Under the pieces are notes generated by a model. It had not been told where the DNA came from. It made no database searches and saw nothing but the letters and a program-made list of their open reading frames with translations. Below are positions 57,550-64,000 of a stretch of DNA of 64,000 bases, piece by piece; the first letter of the stretch is position 1; the number at the start of each line of letters is the position of its first letter. The DNA is from Muricea muricata (taxonomy: Eukaryota; Cnidaria; Anthozoa; Malacalcyonacea; Plexauridae). Location of the stretch: assembly GCA_963855995.1 (NCBI GenBank), contig OY979719.1, positions 5,394,001-5,458,000 on the forward strand, written 5' to 3'. Position numbers and translations under genes: made by a program.

Positions 57550-58930
57550 AATATTGAAAATGATTTCCGCCAGATATCTATTCTCCCGGCCAAACATGGC
57601 TAGAATCATAGAAAAAATTCAACTCCAACTGAATGGTCCGAATCTTAAGGTTAAAAACAACCAGCATGCATTTACCAAGTCCACTGTGTCTGCCTTAATA
57701 TCTATTACCCAAAAATGGTATGACGCCACAGACAATTCTCTCTCTGGCAGAAAAGGTATTCATGCTGTATTCCGGGGGCCATTTGTAACAGCGAGGTCAC
57801 CCACTGTTCTATTTTTTTTGGCATTTCTACACGTCCGTTTCTTTCTAAACTTCAGCAACAAAAACTACCATTGATCCAAACAACATCTGGGTAAAAAAAG
57901 ATTTGCATGCTTAGGAACAAGCTGCTATGAAATCATCTTCAAATTTTAACGCTACCCAGCGTTTAGCTAAACGACTTTTAAACAACTGGCCCCAGGACCT
58001 CCGCAAGGCCTTTGATGTAGTAAACCATAACAACTTACTCGAGAAACTTGCTTGAGAATAGATAAATCGTTATGACTATGGATAACAATTTTCTCCAGAG
58101 CAGAACTCAAATAGTAAATCTAAATCGTCCTTCTGGCGTCCCACAAGGGTCTGTACTTCCCCCAGCACTTTTTGATATACACATAAATGATCTGGAAGAC
58201 TCGATTCCTGACGATTTAGATGTAGGTACAACCGAATACGTTGACCCACTGAAGACCAGCTTGTCGAGCAAGGCACTTCCAGCTCCATGCAAGTGGCAAT
58301 AGATTATGTCTTTAAATAGGTAGAACCATAGACAATCCAGAAGACAGATCCAGATGTCTTCTGGTTGTCTATGGTAGAACGAACAAAATGTAATTAAATA
58401 TGTGGACATGCCTCATCGATTCCGTTCAAGAACCCTTCCAATTCAAATCGGGGATGATGATATCATCGAATGAGTAAAAACTTTTGAACTACTTGGTGTA
58501 TGATGCAAAGACAACTTCAAATTGAATGAACGTAAACATATACAATTACTCGTAATGCGAACAGAAGGCTTATTTATCTCAGACAATGTATGAAATCTCA
58601 TTTGCCTACGGAACTCGGACTAAACAGCCTACACCTCGAAGATTAGACCTATCTTAGAATGCGCTGGCTCATTTTAGTGTGGCCTGCCAGTGTACCTGCG
58701 AAATGAAGTGGAAAAATTACAGAAGAGAAGCATATGTATATTAGGTTTGGACAGTGACTTCCAACCAACACTGGAAAGTAGAAGAGACAAAGCATCTAGT
58801 CTCCTGTTTGAGAGGATATGAAAGACCCAGAACATTCATGTCATAAGCTTTTGCCATACAAGATAATGAACCTCTATGATTTGCGAAGAAATCCTAGGGA
58901 GTATCAATTATCCTCCACACGGTCAAAAAT
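57550..58930 (+). pseudogene. LINE reverse-transcriptase pseudogene
   Basis: It encodes fragments of a non-LTR polymerase in order: MARIIEKIQ...HAFTKSTVSALI (finger region), a K-A-F-D-V-V-N-H motif A near 58010, VNLNRPSGVPQGSVLPPALF (motif B, 58110-58170), and NDLEDSIPDDL with a decayed Y-V-D-P in place of the catalytic Y-x-D-D (58240). A thumb-like stretch full of stops runs to about 58930. Multiple stops and frame changes show it is inactive. Confidence 0.8.
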
Positions 58931-58954
58931 TATGAGCCTGCAGTATAACATGAT

Positions 58955-59120
58955 TGAACAATGCTGTGTTGCCCATATTGTTCATAGTTGTCAACAACAT
59001 TGAACAATATTGTTGAGCTTGAATCGGTGTAACAATGCTGTTGAATGTTGTCAACAACCTTGAACAATGTGGGCAGCACAACACTGTTCAATCTTGTTCT
59101 TAACAACATTGCAACAGGTT
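58955..59120. repeat. TTGAACAATGTTG-type scattered palindromic word repeat, second patch
   Basis: About 165 bp with repeated TTGAACAAT, TTGTCAACAAC and AACAATGCTG words in both orientations, as at 16765-17010. Confidence 0.6.
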
Positions 59121-60449
59121 AATGATTTTTTGCCATGTAGTAGAGAACGGCGTAAAAACTCATTTATACCTCGTTGCTGTAAATTCTAATTTTCTAATAT
59201 ACTGTGATAATGGCAGTATTGTTTCTCTTGCTATCGTATTTGGAACCTCTCTACGTAATTTTAGATTTAATTTATGATTAAATATGTATTACTTTTTTAA
59301 TTGTAATATAGTGGCATTACAACCTTGTCAATTCATTTTATTTTTCTTAAATAAGTTGGATCCTTTAAATAAGTCTTAAATCTTATAAAGTTGTATATCC
59401 TTCCATCAAGTTTCATCTCTGTTAAACTGCATCGATTCACATTAAGACGTGTACTAGCATCACTTACCAGCTTCCAATAATGAAAATCCCTATGTAGCAT
59501 TTGTGAATCCTGAACGCTGATTGGTTAAGAGCCGTGTTTACATAACTCACATGTAAAACACGGAAAATTTCCCGCCACTTGAAAACACGGAAATTTCTCG
59601 TATTCTTCGGGCTTTTGACATTGCTATATTATAAAACAAATATAAAACATTTTTTCCGTGCTGATATACAGTTATATCAACACTCGTGATCACATCTTTG
59701 CCACTAATTTTGGGCAATTTCCACCATAGTTGTATAGATTTGATGTGTATGTTTACAAATTAACAATATAATATCATAAACAAAAACACATTCGTCCAGA
59801 TAACTGGTGGAGCGGGTAGGAATCACTAGTGTAAATAATATGAGAACGTGACTGATAACGACTTGTGATGAACATAAATTATAACTTTACGAGTCTGCAT
59901 ATACATACCTCTTTACTTGTCTTGACTAGATTTGCTTAGAATTGAAATGTTGTTAAATTTCGCTTTTTTGTGATTTTGAAAACAAGTCTTTGACCTCCAC
60001 GTTCACTGCCCAATAACGAGCGAATTTGTAATCAACAAAGTACAATTCATGGAGGCTTATATTGTCAGCGAACAGCTTAGGGTTAAATAAAATTGCCTGG
60101 CTTCTAGTCGCAATCTGTGAAAGGTAAAGATTTCGATTTTTCGTGAGAAAAACAAAGAATTGGTTGGCAATTTGAGACCACTGCACTAGAAGTAACTTTG
60201 ACAAAATGACCGTGCCTAGATAGATTCATGTGTCGTTGTTGTAACATTATTACAACCAAACGAAAATAATAAAAATAATTGAATGCTGTCAAGTTATTAA
60301 AACGCCATGAAATGCATATGTACTGATTAATATAACGTAGCTCGGGTCAAAATCGTCCATTGTCAAGTTTTTACAAAACGTATACGTAAATCGTTATAGA
60401 TAGATAAATATTTAATAAATTTCTCCCTAAAAGGGTTTTTCATAAGTTA

Positions 60450-61062
60450 TGCCTCATTTATTTGTAACCACGCCCCCCCCCCCACCCCCGGGACATAGCG
60501 GGGATGTTCAAAAATATAACGGGGATTTAACTATGGATTTAACGCCATTTAACAGCGCAAAATGCCCCGTAGTGCCGTGGAATTAACGTCGAATTTTAAC
60601 ACCGGGGAATCAAACGGGGATTTAACAGCCGGTCTTAAAATGGCGTCCCACAAAACAACTTGTAGAAAGTATGATTTTTAATATGTTTATTTATCCCTAG
60701 CAAATCATAAACTTACAGTAGGTATACATTAAATCAGGTTTTACCTTATTTATTTCAGCAATATTCAAAGATCTATTTGAAATTTTATATGCATGATTGA
60801 ACGCAATTTATAAACACGAGCTTTATATATTTGTTATATTAACTGTTACTATTTTCTTGTTATATTGGCGTAGTATTTTTAACACTTCATAAGGTTTTAA
60901 ATTAATGTGTGATCTGGTTGATTTGGATGTTTTGAGGCCCTGCCATACTGGGGGTTTAACAAGTAACTTTGCACCAGGGGTGGGGTTAACACTTGGTTAG
61001 TGTTAGGTTCCCCGCTATGTCCGGGGGGTGGGGGGAGGCCGTGGTTACAAATGACTGAGGCA
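60450..61062. mobile_element. 613 bp TIR element with G/C-rich ends and TTA duplication
   Basis: Ends TGCCTCATTTATTTGTAACCAC and the complement GTGGTTACAAATGACTGAGGCA. Both are followed inward by poly-C/poly-G and ACATAGCGGGGA-type arms. TTA flanks at 60447-60449 and 61063-61065. The interior repeats GGGGATTTAAC-like words. No transposase. Confidence 0.75.
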
Positions 61063-62112
61063 TTACTTACAGATGCTTGCATGCAGTAAAAGGTTACAAA
61101 TATGGGCTTAAGAATTACCTTAGACTATGTACAAAATTTAGTTGGTTATACTAAAGTCTCAATGTTTTCTGTTACAAGCAAATGTTTCTTTAGTGCCGTC
61201 GTTTGAGATTGTCGATGGAAATAGAAAGTGTGGGATTAGATCTATGGTGGCCACTCTGTGAACCGGTGATCAGCAGAAATGACTGTTAAATATAAGAACA
61301 ACAGATGATGACAAGAATACGAAACAAGGTGGAAATATTACTCAGGGACGTCATGAAGTGATCGACATTGGGGGAGGGGGAGGGGGTCTTTATGATTTGA
61401 CCAAGTTTTCAAACGATTTAGCAAATCAAAGCTTTTGTCTACATACAAAGTCTACATTCAATGAATGCAATGTGCAATTAAGTGACTGAACTGACCAACC
61501 ATTTCAACTAAAATTTCTCCATCTTGACCAACTTTTTTGAGCTTAAAATTATTGGGGGTGGTGGTACCACCCCCTCCCTCCCTTCCCTTACGCACGCGGC
61601 ACGCACACAACACACGCACAGTAGGACAGATATTGCTCGATCAGGAAGCGAATCGAGATGGTTGGCATCCCCACTACCCCTACCCCACCCGCTTTTTACT
61701 GACGGTGTAACGTGCACAGACAAACGTTCAGAGAGGTCTCTCTTTATTTCAACGTACCCACTACACAACTAACTCGTATTTATATAGTAATCTCTGTACA
61801 CGTGAATCTTTTCAGGTATTTTACATTACGCAATGAGAGTATTGATATACAGGGAAAACTACATGCATGCGTACTTTCCCAAGGACTATGCTTCTATTCA
61901 TACTGAGTCAAAGTACATGTGTTATCAGATGTTGGTTGTTGGTTAGTTCACGCATGGTTCACGCGATCTCTGTAGATCGTATTATATTTGCTTACGCGGT
62001 ACCTTGTCACGCTTCTCGTGACAAATTTCACGCTGTGGTGCTGCAATTTCTTTTGAAAAGTATTTACAAGGATCTATTGTACTTGTGCTAAATGTTACAA
62101 ATACGGTAGCGA

Positions 62113-63899
62113 ATGGCTTTGTTGACGTATTTGTTTTACATTTCTATTCTCTTGTGTGTAGGAATTTTTATACATTATTTCTTCAATGGACGCAAGGTAT
62201 GTAAATTCCTGTCTAGACTTGACAAGTTTACTTAGAAATGGCCCTTGGTCTCAAGAACATACTCCGAATATTTATGTTCTTCTTTCACAGAAAAACAAAC
62301 GCATTGGTAATTCGCCTTCGGCGAGGTATAACTTCGTGAGAAAGGTACGCAAATTTTACAAATTACCACATTTTACAATATTTTTCAACCAAACTTGAAA
62401 ATTGTATGAAGTTTAGGATGCTCTTTCCAGCTATGCTAATTGATTTTCCGAATTCAAAAGTTTGTCTAATGGGGGAATGGTCCATTCCTGTTGGTAGTTA
62501 ATTAGTAATTTGTTTCAATCATTTGTGAAATATTTTGATGTTTGTCAGTGGGTGCCTTGTAATTGGTACATTTTTTGGAACTTTTTTGTATTTTGGTTCA
62601 CACTGGCGTGTTGTGATTATGTGATTTGGATTTGTGGTGCCATAGTAAACTTTGCCCTTTCAAATTTAATGATTAACTTAATCCTAATGGTATTGGGGGT
62701 TGTCATATAGGCTGACATACACTACATGTCATATATGCTACAACAAGTCATATATGCTTGGGATTCTTATTCTGGCATATTGAAGTTTTAAAATGATGCC
62801 AGTATTTCTGTTTATCCACAACAGGAAAAAATTTTAAATATGATATCATTTTCTTAATTACACATGCCACAACATGACTCACATGCAACTTATTTTGTGG
62901 TGTAAGTTAGCCTCAATCTGTTCTAAGCTGTAATATGTAGCATGTGTTGTGAGTGCAAAAAAATAGTCAAAGCTTTGTAGTTGCTAATAAGTATAGAAGG
63001 TTTGATTTTACTTGATTACTTGATTTTACTTGATTAATTGTTTTTCTCTGGGCAAATAAAATAATCAGGCAATAAAGTAAATTGCCTGACTTTGTATGCT
63101 CTTTCATTATCATTGTGATCTGTTTGATACCAGCGAATTTGGATCATTGAAAATTAAATGGTTAACCACATTTCGTTAACCTGTAATACATGTTGATATG
63201 ACTTTATTATAGTTTTGCTGCCAGTAAACAACAATGCAATGCATGTCAATGCAGAAAAAAGCAATTAATCAAGTCAATTAATCAAGCCTTCTATAGTTAT
63301 TAGCAACTTGAAACTACAGAGCTTTGAATATTTTTTACACTCACAACACATGCTACATATTATTGCTTGGAGCAGATTGAAGCTAACTTACACCACAAAA
63401 CATGTTGAATGTGATTCTTGTTCTGGCATGCGTAATTAAGAAAATGTATCATATTTAAAATTTTTTCCTGTTGCAGATAAACAGAAATAATGACACCATA
63501 AGTCATTTTCACACTTCAATATGTCAGAATAAGAGTCCCATGCATATATCACTTGTTGTACATGTAGTGTATGTCGGCCTATACAACAACCCCCAATATC
63601 ATTAGGATTAGGTTAATTATTAAATTTGAAAGGCCAAAGTTTCACTATGGTACCACAAATCCCAATTACTGTACCGGTATTGCATATTGATATGACATTA
63701 TAGTTTTGCTGCCAGTAAACAACAATGCAATGCATGCCTTCTAATGGAGCAAGTAATGAATGAAAATGTATTTTAGACGTTGCCATTGGGTGGAAATAAT
63801 TGGGAATTGATTGGTTTGGAAAATGGCCTGAGAATTTGGGCAAAATGCGGAGATAGATCTATGTATGCTTCGTCTGCAATTCTTCCTGCATCTTTGAAG
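62113..63899 (+). CDS. Tandem paralogue of the multi-START gene, first three exons (runs off the window)
   Basis: Exons 62113-62196, 62291-62344 and 63777-63899 correspond one-to-one with 40478-40570, 40672-40725 and 41752-41874. Reading frames are intact and donors and acceptors conserved. The membrane anchor is retained (MALLTYLFYISILLCVGIFI), but three codons (N-S-R) after the anchor are missing. Exon 3 has only conservative changes plus D-to-G and D-to-N (LPLGGNNWELIGLENG). Conserved frames despite very different introns suggest a functional gene rather than a dead copy. The rest lies beyond base 64000. Confidence 0.8.
62627..63665. repeat. Large inverted duplication in intron 2 of the START paralogue
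   Basis: A forward arm 62627-63050 is present as its reverse complement at 63253-63665 (for example ATTAACTTAATCCTAATGGT against its complement near 63600). About 200 bases lie between them. The upstream gene copy has only the forward arm (about 40888-41330). The inverted arm is bracketed by a direct repeat (63191-63245 and 63684-63736). Confidence 0.85.
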
Positions 63900-64000
63900 G
63901 TAGGATGTGGGTTTCAAAGGCTTTCAAACAAGGACCCTTCAACGATATTTGGTGAAAAGTGTGGATTTTTTTAGACCTCTAGGTAGTCGAGCATCCTCAC

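Larger units (their letters stand above)
56231..62112. other. Intergenic between tandem START genes, repeats only
   Basis: No host gene recognised. It contains a tRNA-headed palindrome (56280-56573), a LINE relic (57550-58930), a scattered-word repeat (58955-59120) and a G/C-rich TIR element (60450-61062). From about 61219 it holds the duplicated upstream region of the multi-START gene. Confidence 0.55.

Noticed and set aside
1..64000. CRISPR arrays, bacterial operons or prophage
   Set aside because: No regularly spaced direct repeats with unique spacers, no ribosome-binding sites and a clearly intron-containing eukaryotic gene structure.

Overview
This is an AT-rich, intron-rich animal genomic window. 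Nothing in it is bacterial: the genes are split by GT-AG introns (one GC-AG), there are AATAAA signals, tRNA-Glu genes with internal promoters, LINE fragments and many short inverted-repeat (MITE/foldback) elements. Three neighbouring secreted ShK-domain genes, together with single-copy animal housekeeping genes, suggest a cnidarian or a similar early-branching invertebrate. That placement is an inference from gene content. All exon models were built by hand by matching reading frame, intron phase and splice sites.

Layout. (1) 0.7-11.5 kb: three ShK-domain secreted-protein genes, two on + (739-2440 and 4940-6722) and one on - (11464-9084). Each has a signal peptide, one or two six-cysteine ShK domains, and a last ShK copy that has lost exactly cysteines 1 and 6. 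Two then carry low-complexity tails. (2) 12.8-17.7 kb: ADAT3, the non-catalytic subunit of the tRNA wobble adenosine deaminase, with two identical convergent tRNA-Glu(TTC) genes inside intron 3. (3) 18.2-20.5 kb: a mucin-like single-pass membrane protein with a 12 x 15 bp coding repeat. (4) 22.0-25.4 kb: a MOSC-domain mitochondrial amidoxime-reducing component (MTARC). (5) 26.0-27.8 kb: a sororin (CDCA5) homologue. (6) 29.5-32.7 kb: a stefin-type cystatin with degenerate inhibitory motifs. (7) 35.6-36.3 kb, minus strand: an unrecognised, apparently intronless, disordered protein. (8) 40.5-56.2 kb: a 22-exon gene for an ~804-residue membrane-anchored protein with two clear START lipid-binding domains and one divergent one. 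Its first three exons and upstream DNA recur at 61.2-64.0 kb, so the window ends inside a tandem paralogue about 22 kb downstream.

The housekeeping genes are unrelated and show no operon logic. The functional groupings are the ShK cluster and the tandem START genes. Gaps and introns are filled by TIR elements with recognisable target-site duplications (8 bp hAT-like, TA, TTAA, TTA/TAA, and one 11 bp), tRNA-headed palindromes, and non-LTR retrotransposon relics. The duplicated START 5' ends work as a natural before/after experiment for several insertions.
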